A DNA stretch of 63,213 nt from Novosphingobium sp. FKTRR1 (GTDB lineage: Bacteria > Pseudomonadota > Alphaproteobacteria > Sphingomonadales > Sphingomonadaceae). The translations under genes were made by a program, and so were the position numbers. Numbering within the stretch: position 1 is the stretch's first letter; each line of letters begins with the position of its first letter. The notes under the pieces were generated by a model that was not told the DNA's origin, ran no database searches, and worked only from the letters and a program-made list of their open reading frames with translations. This document shows positions 34,427-43,428 of the stretch, piece by piece. Where the stretch lies: contig NZ_JAIZDA010000023.1 of the NCBI RefSeq assembly GCF_020404405.1, forward strand, positions 1-63,213. Reading direction: 5' to 3'.

Positions 34427-34924
34427 TCAGAAATAGGGATGGGGATTGGCGGTTTTGGACGCGATCGGTTGCAGCACGTCCCAGTGCTCGACGATCCGCC
34501 CGTTCTTGAGGCGATAGAAATCGGCGACCGCACCGCCATTGCCGCTGGCGACGTCGCCCGAAGCGCCGGTCCGCCCGTGCAGGTGGATCACCGCCTGATC
34601 GCCATCGACCAGAATGCGCTTGACCACGAAGCGCGATCCCGGCTGGCTGAACAGCGGTTCGAGCGCCGCGATGGCCGCGTCGCGCCCGTCGGCGATGTCG
34701 GGGTTGTGCTGGACGTAATCCTTGGCGACATAGCGCTCGAACGCACCGCGCACATCGCGCAAGTCATAGAACCGATGCGCGAAGTCGGCGATGATCGCCC
34801 GGTTGCGCGCGGTCTGCGAGGGCGCGGCGCGCGCCTGCGCCAGTGGCGCCGCGCCCGCCAGCAAGGCCAGCGCGATCAGGCCGCCTGCAAACAGCCTGCT
34901 GGCTGACCGGCCCCGGCGCATCAT
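34427..34924 (-). CDS. Exported SnoaL/NTF2-like protein
   Basis: 165 aa. Signal peptide at about 1-32 (LFAGGLIALALLAGAAPLAQA). A cone-shaped NTF2 fold follows, with FYDLRDV, YVQHNPDIADGRDA and DFYRLKNGRIVEHWDVLQ, as in SnoaL-like polyketide cyclases and many unknown lyases. The ATG at 34924 overlaps the dioxygenase stop (ATGA). Function in the operon is unknown; export is odd beside cytoplasmic ring-cleavage enzymes. Confidence 0.78.
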   Translation of the reverse strand: MMRRGRSASRLFAGGLIALALLAGAAPLAQARAAPSQTARNRAIIADFAHRFYDLRDVRGAFERYVAKDYVQHNPDIADGRDAAIAALEPLFSQPGSRFVVKRILVDGDQAVIHLHGRTGASGDVASGNGGAVADFYRLKNGRIVEHWDVLQPIASKTANPHPYF

Positions 34925-35823
34925 GCCTCGACCGCCACGAACAGACCGGCATTGACGTGCGGATGCGGCAGCGTCTGCGGCCCGCCCACGCCGATGCCCC
35001 ACTGGTCCATCACCAGCGGCGCGGGGACATGGACGGTCGGCTGGTGGCTGGCGAAGTCCACTTCCTCAAGCTCGCTGGTATATTCGGTGACAAAGCCCGA
35101 CGGCGTGACGAAATAGCTGAAGGTGTTGTTGCCCGCGGTGTGGCGCCCCGGACCCCAGCCGATATCGACGCCCTGCTGCTTGAGCCGGTGGATCCCGCGC
35201 ATCATGTCATCGACACCCAGCATGTCATAGGCGACGTGGTTGAGGCACGGCGGCCCGGGCAGGATGGCAAAGCGATGGTGCGCGCTGTTGCAGCGCAGGA
35301 AGCCCATGAAATCGCCCAGCCAGTCCGAAACCTTGAAGCCCAGCACGTCGGTGAACCACGCCACCAGCGCCTTGTGGTCGGGCGAATGCAGCACGATGTG
35401 GCTGATCTTGACCGGCACACCTTCCCAGCGCGCCAGTTCGCGCTTTTCGCCGCGCGCCACATCGCTCGAAATCTCGAACTCCAGACCATCGGGGCTGAAG
35501 AAGCGGAAGCCATAGCCGCCGCCCGGCGTGGTCAGATCGTGCGGTGCATTCACGATCCGGGCTCCTGCAGCCTCGACCTTGGCGGCCAGCGCGTCGACAT
35601 CGGCGCGGCTGTCGGCGGCCAGTGCGATCACGTCGATGCGGTTCTCCTCCGCCTTGCGCAACCGCACGACATGGTGCTCATCGTGGCCCTGCGTCTTGAA
35701 CCATGCCAGCCCATCGTCCGAGGGTACGCGCACAAGCCCCCAGGTATCGGTATAGAACGCGACTTCAGCGTCATAATCGACGACGCCATAGCCCACATAG
35801 CGGATTTCGGTCACTCGGCTCAT
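34921..35823 (-). CDS. Two-domain extradiol ring-cleavage dioxygenase (VOC)
   Basis: 300 aa. N-terminal VOC module (about 5-125) and catalytic C-terminal module (about 140-260). Metal ligands: His in KISHIVLHSPD, His in CLNHVAYDML, Glu in FVTEYTS. This is a type I extradiol dioxygenase pattern (Fe/Mn, meta cleavage of catechol-like rings). AAGGA lies upstream of 35823. It follows the FAD hydroxylase gene, giving a hydroxylation-then-cleavage order. Confidence 0.85.
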   Translation of the reverse strand: MSRVTEIRYVGYGVVDYDAEVAFYTDTWGLVRVPSDDGLAWFKTQGHDEHHVVRLRKAEENRIDVIALAADSRADVDALAAKVEAAGARIVNAPHDLTTPGGGYGFRFFSPDGLEFEISSDVARGEKRELARWEGVPVKISHIVLHSPDHKALVAWFTDVLGFKVSDWLGDFMGFLRCNSAHHRFAILPGPPCLNHVAYDMLGVDDMMRGIHRLKQQGVDIGWGPGRHTAGNNTFSYFVTPSGFVTEYTSELEEVDFASHQPTVHVPAPLVMDQWGIGVGGPQTLPHPHVNAGLFVAVEA

Positions 35824-35858
35824 CGGGGGGTGTCCTTGGATTATCGGATGGGGGAGGT

Positions 35859-35902
35859 CAGATAGGCCCGGTTCAGATTGGCCCGGTTCAGATAGGCTGG
35901 GA
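35859..35902. repeat. 15-bp tandem repeats at gene junction
   Basis: CAGATAGGCCCGGTT, CAGATTGGCCCGGTT and a partial third copy run at 35859-35902. They span the stop codon of the FAD hydroxylase and part of the 64-bp gap to the dioxygenase. Because 15 is a multiple of three, the repeats may have extended the protein tail. Confidence 0.8.
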
Positions 35903-37015
35903 GACGACCGCGAACATCTCGGCAGTGGCCTGTGCGTTGTCGACCGGCGGGCCCTTGCCAATCTGGCCGTGGCAGATCGCCAGGCTCTTCTCGACGATGT
36001 AACGGCAGCGTTCGAACCGACGCGCGCGATAGGCGACGAAGGCTTCCTCGGGCGTGGCGGCCTTGCCCAGTTCGTCGGCCAGCACGATGCTGTCCTCGAA
36101 CGCCATGCCCGCGCCCTGCCCCAGATGCGGTGTGGTGGCGTGCACCGCATCGCCCAGCAGCACCACGCGGCCCTTGTGCCAGTCGCCGTAGAGCATCATC
36201 CCTTCGAGCGGGCGATAGACCACACCTTCGTCGTCGGTGATCTGCTCGGCCAGCGCGCGGATCGCAGCCGAAGTGCCCGCCAGCTTTCCGCGCATGACCG
36301 CCGCGATCCCTGCCACAGGATAGCGCGGATTGTCCGGCTCGGGCGTGGTCACGTACATGTACATCAGATCGGCGCTGATCGGCACCAGCCCCACGCCGGT
36401 CGGGCCGTTATAGACCTGCAAGGCATCGAGATCGGCCGGACGGGGAAAGTTGTAGCGCCACACCGCCTGACCGGTGAACTCGGGCTTTTCAGCGTCGGGC
36501 ATGACCATCGCGCGGGTCTGCGAATAGACGCCATCGGCACCGATCGCGATATCGAAGGTGCCCGCGCTGCCATCAGAGAACGTCACGTCAACCGCAGCGC
36601 CAGTGTCCTCGATCGCCGTCGCCGTCACGCCCAGACGGATTTCGGCTCCCGCGGCCAGCGCGGCATCGCCCAGCAGCTTGTGCAGCGCGCGCCGTCCGAT
36701 GCCCAGATTGGCGGGAAGCCCCTCGGCCACCGGATGTCCCGGAATGCGGGCGACCTTCTGGCCCGAGGGCAGGAAGATCTCGACCGCGTCGAAGCCCACA
36801 CCGGCAGCCAGATAGCCATCCAGAAGGCCCAGTTCCTGCGCCGCGCGCAGCACGTTGGATTGCTGGATGATGCCCACGCCATAGACCGACCAGGTCGGAT
36901 CGCGCTCGATCACGGTGACCGTGTGCCCGGCCTTGCGCAGGGCGATCGCACTGGTCAGGCCGCCGATGCCGCCGCCGATCACCAGAATGCCAAGTTCGTT
37001 CAGGGGCGCAGGCAT
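35888..37015 (-). CDS. FAD-dependent aromatic hydroxylase (salicylate/6-hydroxynicotinate hydroxylase type)
   Basis: 375 aa. GGGIGGLTSAIALRKAGH (about 13-30), the middle GADGVYS motif, and RVVLLGDAVHATTPHLGQGAGMAFED near 275-300 identify a class A flavoprotein monooxygenase (NAD(P)H, single component). It adds a hydroxyl to an activated aromatic ring. The ATG at 37015 has AAGGAGA 6 bp upstream. First gene of an operon with ring-cleavage and C-C hydrolase genes. Confidence 0.88.
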   Translation of the reverse strand: MPAPLNELGILVIGGGIGGLTSAIALRKAGHTVTVIERDPTWSVYGVGIIQQSNVLRAAQELGLLDGYLAAGVGFDAVEIFLPSGQKVARIPGHPVAEGLPANLGIGRRALHKLLGDAALAAGAEIRLGVTATAIEDTGAAVDVTFSDGSAGTFDIAIGADGVYSQTRAMVMPDAEKPEFTGQAVWRYNFPRPADLDALQVYNGPTGVGLVPISADLMYMYVTTPEPDNPRYPVAGIAAVMRGKLAGTSAAIRALAEQITDDEGVVYRPLEGMMLYGDWHKGRVVLLGDAVHATTPHLGQGAGMAFEDSIVLADELGKAATPEEAFVAYRARRFERCRYIVEKSLAICHGQIGKGPPVDNAQATAEMFAVVSQPI

Positions 37016-37127
37016 TCCGGTCTCCTTGGGTCCGCCATGGTCGGCAGCGGTCAATTTTGCGGCTGTTTAGGTGGGTAGGGCGCGATGTGTAAAAGTCATT
37101 CTTCTGATGAAGATGCATTCATACGAT

Positions 37128-38036
37128 CTATGCAACGTCCTGCGCCGCCAGGCGCAACTGTTCACGCAGCCACAGCAGCGCCGCGTCATCGCGCCGGGCT
37201 TCATGGAACTGCGCCATCTCGCGCAGGCGCGGAAACGGGAACGGCATCGGCGCGAACGCCAGATCGAACTGCGGGATCATCGCGCGGACCAGACGCTTGT
37301 GCAGCACCGCCAGCCGCCCCGTGCCTTGCAGGAACCACGGTACGCTGGCGAACGAGGCGACCTCGATCTCGATCCGGCGGGGGCGCCCGAGCCGGGTCAA
37401 CTGGGTGTCGGCAAAGGTTGCCGCGCGGTGCGTGCCCATCGCCACGCCGACATGGCCCGCGGCAAAGAAATCGTCTGCGGTCAGCGCCCGCGCGAACAGC
37501 GGATTGCCTGCCCAGCCGACCACGACCTGCTCTTCCTCGTACAGGAATTCCGACGGTTGCCAGGGCGCCAGCAATTGCTCGGGCGTGATCAACAGGTCGA
37601 TCCGGCCGGCCTCAAGATCCTCGGTATTGCGCTCGGTCGGCAGTTGCACCTCCAACTGGATCTGCGGGGCAGCCGCCGCCACGCGCCGCGCCAGTTCGAC
37701 CAGCACCGCGACCATCACATAGTCCGACGCATTGATGCGAAAGCGCCGGGTCGAGGTGGCGGGATCGAACCCGGCCGGGGTCGCGATCGCCTGCTCGACG
37801 CTTTGCAGCGAGCGCTGGATCTGCGGATAGAGCGCCTCGGCAAAGGGCGTGGGGTGCATCCGCTTGCCCACCTGCACCAGCATTTCATCGCCGAAATAGG
37901 CGCGCAACCGGCGCAAGGCCGCACTGGCGGCGGGCTGGGTAAGCCCCAGCCGCTCGGCGCTGCGCGTGACGCTGCGCGTCTCCATCAGCGCCGCAAACAC
38001 CACCAGCAGGTTCAGATCAAGCTGCTTGAACCGCAT
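37128..38036 (-). CDS. LysR family regulator
   Basis: 302 aa. HTH (about 6-65: LNLLVVFAALMETRSVTRSAERLGLTQPAASAALRRLRAYFGDEM), NodD/NahR-type sequence, then a type II effector domain (90-295). It reads in the same direction as the hydroxylase operon and is divergent from the MFS gene; it may control either. Likely ligand is an aromatic acid or intermediate. Confidence 0.9.
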   Translation of the reverse strand: MRFKQLDLNLLVVFAALMETRSVTRSAERLGLTQPAASAALRRLRAYFGDEMLVQVGKRMHPTPFAEALYPQIQRSLQSVEQAIATPAGFDPATSTRRFRINASDYVMVAVLVELARRVAAAAPQIQLEVQLPTERNTEDLEAGRIDLLITPEQLLAPWQPSEFLYEEEQVVVGWAGNPLFARALTADDFFAAGHVGVAMGTHRAATFADTQLTRLGRPRRIEIEVASFASVPWFLQGTGRLAVLHKRLVRAMIPQFDLAFAPMPFPFPRLREMAQFHEARRDDAALLWLREQLRLAAQDVA

Positions 38037-38054
38037 CGCGTACCCCTGTCCGGT

Positions 38055-38096
38055 TTATGATCATGCCGACCATCAAACATCACAGGTTATGATGAT
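38055..38096. promoter_or_regulatory. Candidate LysR operator half-sites
   Basis: TTATGATCAT (38055-38064, containing palindrome ATGATCAT) and TTATGATGAT (38087-38096) are near-identical direct repeats, 32 bp apart (three turns), 19-60 bp upstream of the LysR start. Spacing and position fit LysR recall and activation sites, without proof. Confidence 0.4.
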
Positions 38097-38159
38097 CGGC
38101 AAGGCTGAACCGCCCGCCGGGCACGCTCCCCGCACAAGCGCGTTGCCGATCAGGGCCGC

Positions 38160-38297
38160 ATGCGTAAGATGATGCCGATGCACCACGATCCTGTTCGCGC
38201 GACATCGGCCACCGACCGGGCTGTGATCGAGGCATCGCTGGCCCGGCTGGTCGGCGCAGCGACCCAAGCGGCACCAAACAAGGAGACCACTGCATGA
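38160..38297 (+). CDS. Short upstream ORF coupled to MFS gene
   Basis: 45 codons (MRKMMPMHHDPV... ending NKETTA) whose stop overlaps the MFS start (ATGA). No strong ribosome site precedes it. It could be a leader peptide that couples MFS translation, or a chance frame. Confidence 0.3.
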   Translation: MRKMMPMHHDPVRATSATDRAVIEASLARLVGAATQAAPNKETTA

Positions 38298-39586
38298 GCC
38301 GCCTGCTCCACCGCACCGGGTTGATCGCCCCGCGCATCCATGTCCTGCTGGTGGTGGCGGTGACGTTCGTGGCGCTGCTGGTGTCGGCGGGCTTGCGGGC
38401 GACGCCGGGTGTGCTGATGCAGCCGTTGCAGATGAACTTCGGCTGGGACCGCGCAACGATCTCGCTCGCGGCTGCGATAGGTATTTTCTTGTACGGATTG
38501 GTCGGACCATTTGCGGCGGCGCTGATGCTGTCGATCGGCATCCGGCGCACGATGATGGGCGGGCTTGCGTTGATGGCGCTGGCCACTTTCGCCAGCCTGT
38601 GGATGCGCGCGCCATGGGAATACGTGCTCACTTGGGGCGTGCTGTCGGGACTGGGCAGCGGCGCGGTGGCATCGGTGCTGGGCGCTGCGGTGGTCAACCG
38701 CTGGTTTGCCACCCGGCAAGGGCTGGTCATGGGTCTGCTCAGCGCCAGCACCGCCACCGGATCGCTGATCTTCCTGCCCTTCCTTGCATGGCTTTCCAGT
38801 CAGGGTGCGTGGCGCCCGGTGGTGCTGACGGTCAGCCTTGCCTGTCTGGCGCTGGTGCCGCTGGTCGCGCTGTTCGTGCCCGAACGGCCCGAGGACATCG
38901 GCACCCGCCGCTTTGGCGAAAACCCCGACACCCCGCCCGCGCCGCCGCTGAAGCAGGCCGCGACCATCGGCCTTGCCATCGAAGTGCTGCTGCGCGCCAG
39001 CCGCCGCCCGGTGTTCTGGGTGCTGTTCGGCAGCTTCTTCGTCTGCGGGCTGACCACCAACGGCCTTGTCGGCACGCACATGATCGCGTTCTGCGGCGAT
39101 CACGGCGTGGCCCCGGTCGCTGCGGCGGGCCTGCTGTCGATGATGGGCCTGTTCGATCTGGTCGGCACCACCGCTTCGGGCTGGCTGACCGACCGTCATG
39201 ATCCAAGGCGGCTGCTGGTGATCTATTACGGGTTGCGCGGGCTGTCGCTGCTGGCGCTGCCGTTCATCCCGTTCGAGGGCACCAGTCTGGCCATTTTCGC
39301 GGTGTTCTATGGCCTCGACTGGATCGCCACGGTGCCGCCGACGGTCAAGCTGGCGTCGCGCGCGTTCGGCGAGCGGGAGGCGCCGATCGTGTTCGGCTGG
39401 GTCCAGACCGGGCACCAGTTAGGCGCCGCCGTCGCCGCCTTCGGCGCAGGACTTGTCCGCCAGCAAAGCGGCAGCTACCTGCCAGCCTTCGTCATTGCCG
39501 GCGCCATGGCGGTGGTCTGCGCCGCTGTTCTGCAACTGTGGCTGGCCCGCTCGGCCGGACGCCCTGTTTCCGGAGGCTTCGCTTGA
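38294..39586 (+). CDS. MFS transporter
   Basis: 430 aa, about 12 membrane segments. An N-terminal GLRATPGVLMQPLQMNFGW and later GLVMGLLSASTATGSLIFLP match the monocarboxylate/oxalate-formate type MFS group. AAGGAGA lies 8 bp upstream. It probably imports an organic acid for the adjacent pathways. Its TGA overlaps the next gene's TTG start. Confidence 0.85.
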   Translation: MSRLLHRTGLIAPRIHVLLVVAVTFVALLVSAGLRATPGVLMQPLQMNFGWDRATISLAAAIGIFLYGLVGPFAAALMLSIGIRRTMMGGLALMALATFASLWMRAPWEYVLTWGVLSGLGSGAVASVLGAAVVNRWFATRQGLVMGLLSASTATGSLIFLPFLAWLSSQGAWRPVVLTVSLACLALVPLVALFVPERPEDIGTRRFGENPDTPPAPPLKQAATIGLAIEVLLRASRRPVFWVLFGSFFVCGLTTNGLVGTHMIAFCGDHGVAPVAAAGLLSMMGLFDLVGTTASGWLTDRHDPRRLLVIYYGLRGLSLLALPFIPFEGTSLAIFAVFYGLDWIATVPPTVKLASRAFGEREAPIVFGWVQTGHQLGAAVAAFGAGLVRQQSGSYLPAFVIAGAMAVVCAAVLQLWLARSAGRPVSGGFA

Positions 39587-40491
39587 CCGTTCCACTCCCC
39601 CTGCAGGCCCCGCAACAGGCCCCGCAACAGGCGCCTTTGCGCCGGGCGGTGATCGACATCGGCGATCCTTCGGGCAAGGGCATGGCGGTAATCGCGGCGG
39701 GCGATCCCGCGCGCCCGGTCGACGTGGTGTTCGCCCATGCCAACGGCTTCAACGCGCATACTTATCGCCTGATCCTGAGCGCGCTTGGCGAAACGCTGCA
39801 CGTCATCGCGCCCGATCTGCGCGGGCATGGGCTGACCGCTTTGCCCGCCGACCCGGACGGACGGAGCGACTGGCGGGACCATGCCGCCGACTTGCGCGCG
39901 CTGGTAACGCGGGTCGCGACCCGTCCGCTGGTACTGGCCGGTCATTCGCTGGGCGGGGCGAGCGCGATCATCGCCGCCGCATCGGGCGCGCCGATGTTGG
40001 CCGGGCTGGTGCTGTTCGATCCTGTCATGTTCAGCCCCGCGCTGATGGCCCGCGCCGGAGGAGAACCTTCGCCGATGGTCGAAGGGGCCAAGCGACGCCG
40101 CGCGACCTTTGCCACCCGCGCCGATGCGGTGGCCGCCTATCTCGGGCGCGGCGCCTTCACCACTTGGCCGCGCGCGGTGGTCGAGGACTACGTTCACGAC
40201 GGCTTTGCCGACGATCCCGACGGCTCCGTGCGCCTGACCTGCGCCCCCGCGTGGGAGGCATCGAACTTCCAGTGCGCGGGAGGGCAGGATCACTGGGACG
40301 AACTGGCCCGCGTCCCCTGCCCGGTCCATGCGGTGCGCGGCACGCTGGGCAGCATGACCACTCCGCCGCCGGTCATCCCGCCAGACGTCGTGTTCGAGGA
40401 TTGGGCCGACGCCAGCCACTTCGCCCCGATGGAGCACGGCCAGCGCGCCGTGGCGCTGCTGCAGGCGAAAGTGGGCGAGTGGTTGGGCTGA
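39583..40491 (+). CDS. α/β-fold hydrolase
   Basis: 302 aa. FAHANGFNAHTYR oxyanion region, nucleophile GHSLGGAS, acid region near LFDPVMF or the later GTLGS, and His in DASHFAPME. TTG start at 39583 inside the MFS stop (TTGA) with GGAGG 6 bp upstream; an ATG 15 codons earlier lies in the MFS frame region. Esterase or lactonase-type activity is likely. Paired with the transporter. Confidence 0.8.
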   Translation: MTVPLPLQAPQQAPQQAPLRRAVIDIGDPSGKGMAVIAAGDPARPVDVVFAHANGFNAHTYRLILSALGETLHVIAPDLRGHGLTALPADPDGRSDWRDHAADLRALVTRVATRPLVLAGHSLGGASAIIAAASGAPMLAGLVLFDPVMFSPALMARAGGEPSPMVEGAKRRRATFATRADAVAAYLGRGAFTTWPRAVVEDYVHDGFADDPDGSVRLTCAPAWEASNFQCAGGQDHWDELARVPCPVHAVRGTLGSMTTPPPVIPPDVVFEDWADASHFAPMEHGQRAVALLQAKVGEWLG

Positions 40492-40498
40492 GGCAACC

Positions 40499-41407
40499 TC
40501 AGCCGAATTGCCCCACCAGCCAGTCGCGGAACGCCTCGCCCGCCGGGGACAGACCGCCGACCGGCAGCGTCAGGAAGAACGCTTCGGCCGGGTGACAGGG
40601 CGGCGCGCCCAGTTCTTCAAGCCGTCCTTCGCGGATCAGATCGCCCGCGTTCGATTCCCAGCCGAGCAGCAGGCCCTGCCCCGCCAGCGCTGCCTGCGTT
40701 GCCAGCACATAGTTCGGGAAGCGACGCTCGGGCGCGTTTCCGGCGCGCGCAAAGCCATGCTGCCCCAGATATTGCGGCCAGGTGAGCCACGAGGAATCCT
40801 CGCTCTCGACATGCAGCAGCGGTGCGCTTGCCAGAGTGGTGGCCAGCGTGGCGGCAAGATCGCCAGCCGCCAGCAGCCGCGCCCGCGCCGCCGGGCTGCA
40901 CACCGGACGCACCCAGTCGGCAAACAGGCGCGTGCTGATCCCGTCGGGCCAGCGACCGTGGCCATAGCGGATCACCAGATCGACCCCGTGCTGAAAGCCA
41001 GGCAGGCCCGCCGTGGTCTGTACGTTGACCGCGATGGCGGGATGCGCCTCGTAGAAGGCGGCAAGGCGCGGCATCAGCCAATACGTCGCGGTGCCCAGCG
41101 TGCAGGCGATCGTCACCGCGTTGTCGCGCCGCCTGCCAGCCTCGCGCACATCGGCCAGCGCGCGGGCGATGCGCCCCATCCCTTCATCCACCCCGCCGCG
41201 CAGGATCTCACCCGCCGCGGTCAGCCCGGCCGGGCGCGAGCGGCGATCGAGCAGCACGGTGCCAAGATGCGCTTCAAGCAGCCGCAGCGACTGACTGATG
41301 GCGGGCTGGGTGACGTTCAGGTCAGCAGCGGCACGCTGTACGCTGCCGGTCCGCACAAAGGCTTCGAACACCGCCAGAAGGCGCAAGGGGGGCAGCGAGC
41401 GGTCCAT
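40499..41407 (-). CDS. LysR family regulator (GcvA-like)
   Basis: 302 aa. HTH LRLLAVFEAFVRTGSVQRAAADLNVTQPAISQSLRLLEAHLGTVLLDR (about 8-57), effector domain 90-295 with GVDLVIRYGHGRWPDG, typical of the GcvA/AmpR branch. Divergent from the 2OG-dioxygenase gene across 99 bp, which it probably controls. Confidence 0.9.
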   Translation of the reverse strand: MDRSLPPLRLLAVFEAFVRTGSVQRAAADLNVTQPAISQSLRLLEAHLGTVLLDRRSRPAGLTAAGEILRGGVDEGMGRIARALADVREAGRRRDNAVTIACTLGTATYWLMPRLAAFYEAHPAIAVNVQTTAGLPGFQHGVDLVIRYGHGRWPDGISTRLFADWVRPVCSPAARARLLAAGDLAATLATTLASAPLLHVESEDSSWLTWPQYLGQHGFARAGNAPERRFPNYVLATQAALAGQGLLLGWESNAGDLIREGRLEELGAPPCHPAEAFFLTLPVGGLSPAGEAFRDWLVGQFG

Positions 41408-41506
41408 ATCAAGATAAGCTGGTATTATACAAACCGCAGCATTTCCAGCCTTCCGCACCGGCGGCCATTGCTTATGCTGGCACAGGACTTTCCGGGACGA
41501 TACAGC

Positions 41507-42655
41507 ATGACCAGCGCCGCGCTTGCCACCCCAGTGCCTGCAAACTCCGCCAGGATAACCCCGACAGGCGTCTGTGTGCCCCTGCCCGATGGGCGCGAGG
41601 CCTACTTCAACGCCTATTGGCTGCGCGACAATTGCCCGACCTCGTTCGACCGGCAGACGCGCGAGCGGGTGTTCGACATCTTCCACGCCAGCGCCGCGCC
41701 GCGTGCCGCCAGCGCCCATGTCCACGACGGCGCGTTGGAAGTGGTATGGGCGGGCGAGAACCACACCAGCCGCTATCCGCTGGACTGGCTGGCCAGCTAT
41801 GCCGCGCCAAAGCCGCGCCACGACCCCGCCGATCTGCCGCGCCACGCCTGGTACGCCGATCACTTTGCCGATCTGGGCCGGTTCGCCTTCGCCGATCTGA
41901 TGAACGATCCCGCACGGGTTGCCGCGTGGCTGCGCGCGCTGATCGTCGAGGGCATGGCGATCGTCACCGACATGCCCGACAACGACGACGCGCTGGTGCA
42001 ACTCGTCGCCAAGATGGGACACGTGCGGCCGACCTTCTTCGGCCAGTACTTCGACGTGCTGACCCACGCGGTGCCGACCAACCTTGCCTATACCGCCAAG
42101 GCGCTGGAACTGCACACCGACACCCCCGCCGAAGATCTGGCGCCGGGCATCCAGTTCCTGCACTGCCGCGCCAATACGACCACCGGGGGCGAAAGCCTGT
42201 TCCTCGACGGCGTGGCGGTGGCCAACGACTTCCGCGTCAGCAACCCCGAACAGTTCCGCCTGCTGAGCGAAACCGCGATCCCGTTCTATTGCGAGCATGA
42301 CGATTACGACATGCGCTCGCGCCAGACGGTGATCGAACTGGATGCGCATGGCGAAGTGGCCGGGCTGACCATCAGCCAGCACATGGCCGACGTGTTCGAC
42401 CTGCCGCAGCAATTCCTCGATGCCTATTACCCGGCGTTCTGCGCGTTCGGCAGACTGCTGCAAGACCCCAAGTACGTGATGCGGTTCCGCATGAACGCGG
42501 GCGAGTGTCTGGTGTTCGACAACCATCGCGTCGTGCACGGCCGCGCCGCCTATGACGCGGCGAGCGGCGCGCGGCACTTGCACGGCTGCTATGCCGACCG
42601 GGGCGAAATGCGCAGCCGCTATCGCGCGCTGGTCAGCGAAAGCCGCTTCAAGTGA
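41507..42655 (+). CDS. γ-Butyrobetaine-hydroxylase-like Fe(II)/2-oxoglutarate dioxygenase
   Basis: 382 aa. TauD-type core with Fe ligands HTD (LELHTDTP, about 202-204) and distal His (HRVVHGRAAY, about 345), and the following Arg for 2-oxoglutarate. The N-terminal region YWLRDNCPTS aligns with the zinc domain of carnitine-biosynthesis enzymes, but the usual further Cys residues are missing, so zinc is probably not bound. Coupled to the aldolase gene by GTGA. An ATG 11 codons earlier is possible. Confidence 0.84.
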   Translation: MTSAALATPVPANSARITPTGVCVPLPDGREAYFNAYWLRDNCPTSFDRQTRERVFDIFHASAAPRAASAHVHDGALEVVWAGENHTSRYPLDWLASYAAPKPRHDPADLPRHAWYADHFADLGRFAFADLMNDPARVAAWLRALIVEGMAIVTDMPDNDDALVQLVAKMGHVRPTFFGQYFDVLTHAVPTNLAYTAKALELHTDTPAEDLAPGIQFLHCRANTTTGGESLFLDGVAVANDFRVSNPEQFRLLSETAIPFYCEHDDYDMRSRQTVIELDAHGEVAGLTISQHMADVFDLPQQFLDAYYPAFCAFGRLLQDPKYVMRFRMNAGECLVFDNHRVVHGRAAYDAASGARHLHGCYADRGEMRSRYRALVSESRFK

Positions 42656-43428
42656 GCGGCCTGAACGCTGTGGCCGAAAGCGATGTGCTCGAAAACGATG
42701 TGGTCGATATCGACGCGCTGCGCATCGATCTTGCCGCCGCGTTTCGGCTGGCGGTGCGGTTCGGCTGGCATGAATCGGTGGGCAACCATTTCAGCGCCGC
42801 CGTCTCGGCCGATGGCAAGCGGTTCCTGCTGAACCCGCGCTGGCGGCATTTCGGCTCGATCCGGGCGAGCGACCTGCTGCTGCTCGACGCCGACGATCCG
42901 GGCGTGATGGAGCGCCCCGATGCGCCCGATGCCTCGGCCTGGGCGGTGCACGGCGGCATCCATCGCGCCTGCCCGCACGCGCGGGTTATGCTGCATTGCC
43001 ACCCGATCCACGCCACCGCGCTGGCGTGCCTTGCCGACCCGCGCCTGCTGCCGATCGACAACAACACCGCGCGCTTCTTCAACCGCTATGGCGTGGACTC
43101 CGGCTTTGGCGGCATTTCCGACAACGATACCGAAGGCAGTCGGCTGGCCGCTGCGCTGGGCACACACAAGACGCTGATCATGGGCAACCACGGCGTCACC
43201 TGCACCGGGGCCACGGTGGCCGAGGCGTTCGAGGATCTCTACTTCCTCGAAAAGGCGGCGCAGACGCTGTTGCTGGCGTATGCGTCGGGCAAGCCGATCG
43301 CGGTGCTGAGCGACGAAGTGGCCGAAAACACCGCGCGCGGCTGGGAGCCGTATCGTGGCATGGCGCAAGAGCACTTCGCCTACCTGAAGTCCGAACTCGA
43401 CCGCAGCGATCCTTCGTACCGCGACTGA
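42652..43428 (+). CDS. Class II aldolase/adducin family protein
   Basis: 258 aa. Zinc site HCHPIH (about 121-126) and distal His in GNHGVTCTG (about 181), Glu/Asp region upstream, as in L-fuculose-phosphate-type aldolases and related decarboxylases. GTG start at 42652 inside the dioxygenase stop (GTGA). It probably splits or decarboxylates the hydroxylated product of the coupled dioxygenase. Confidence 0.85.
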   Translation: MSGLNAVAESDVLENDVVDIDALRIDLAAAFRLAVRFGWHESVGNHFSAAVSADGKRFLLNPRWRHFGSIRASDLLLLDADDPGVMERPDAPDASAWAVHGGIHRACPHARVMLHCHPIHATALACLADPRLLPIDNNTARFFNRYGVDSGFGGISDNDTEGSRLAAALGTHKTLIMGNHGVTCTGATVAEAFEDLYFLEKAAQTLLLAYASGKPIAVLSDEVAENTARGWEPYRGMAQEHFAYLKSELDRSDPSYRD

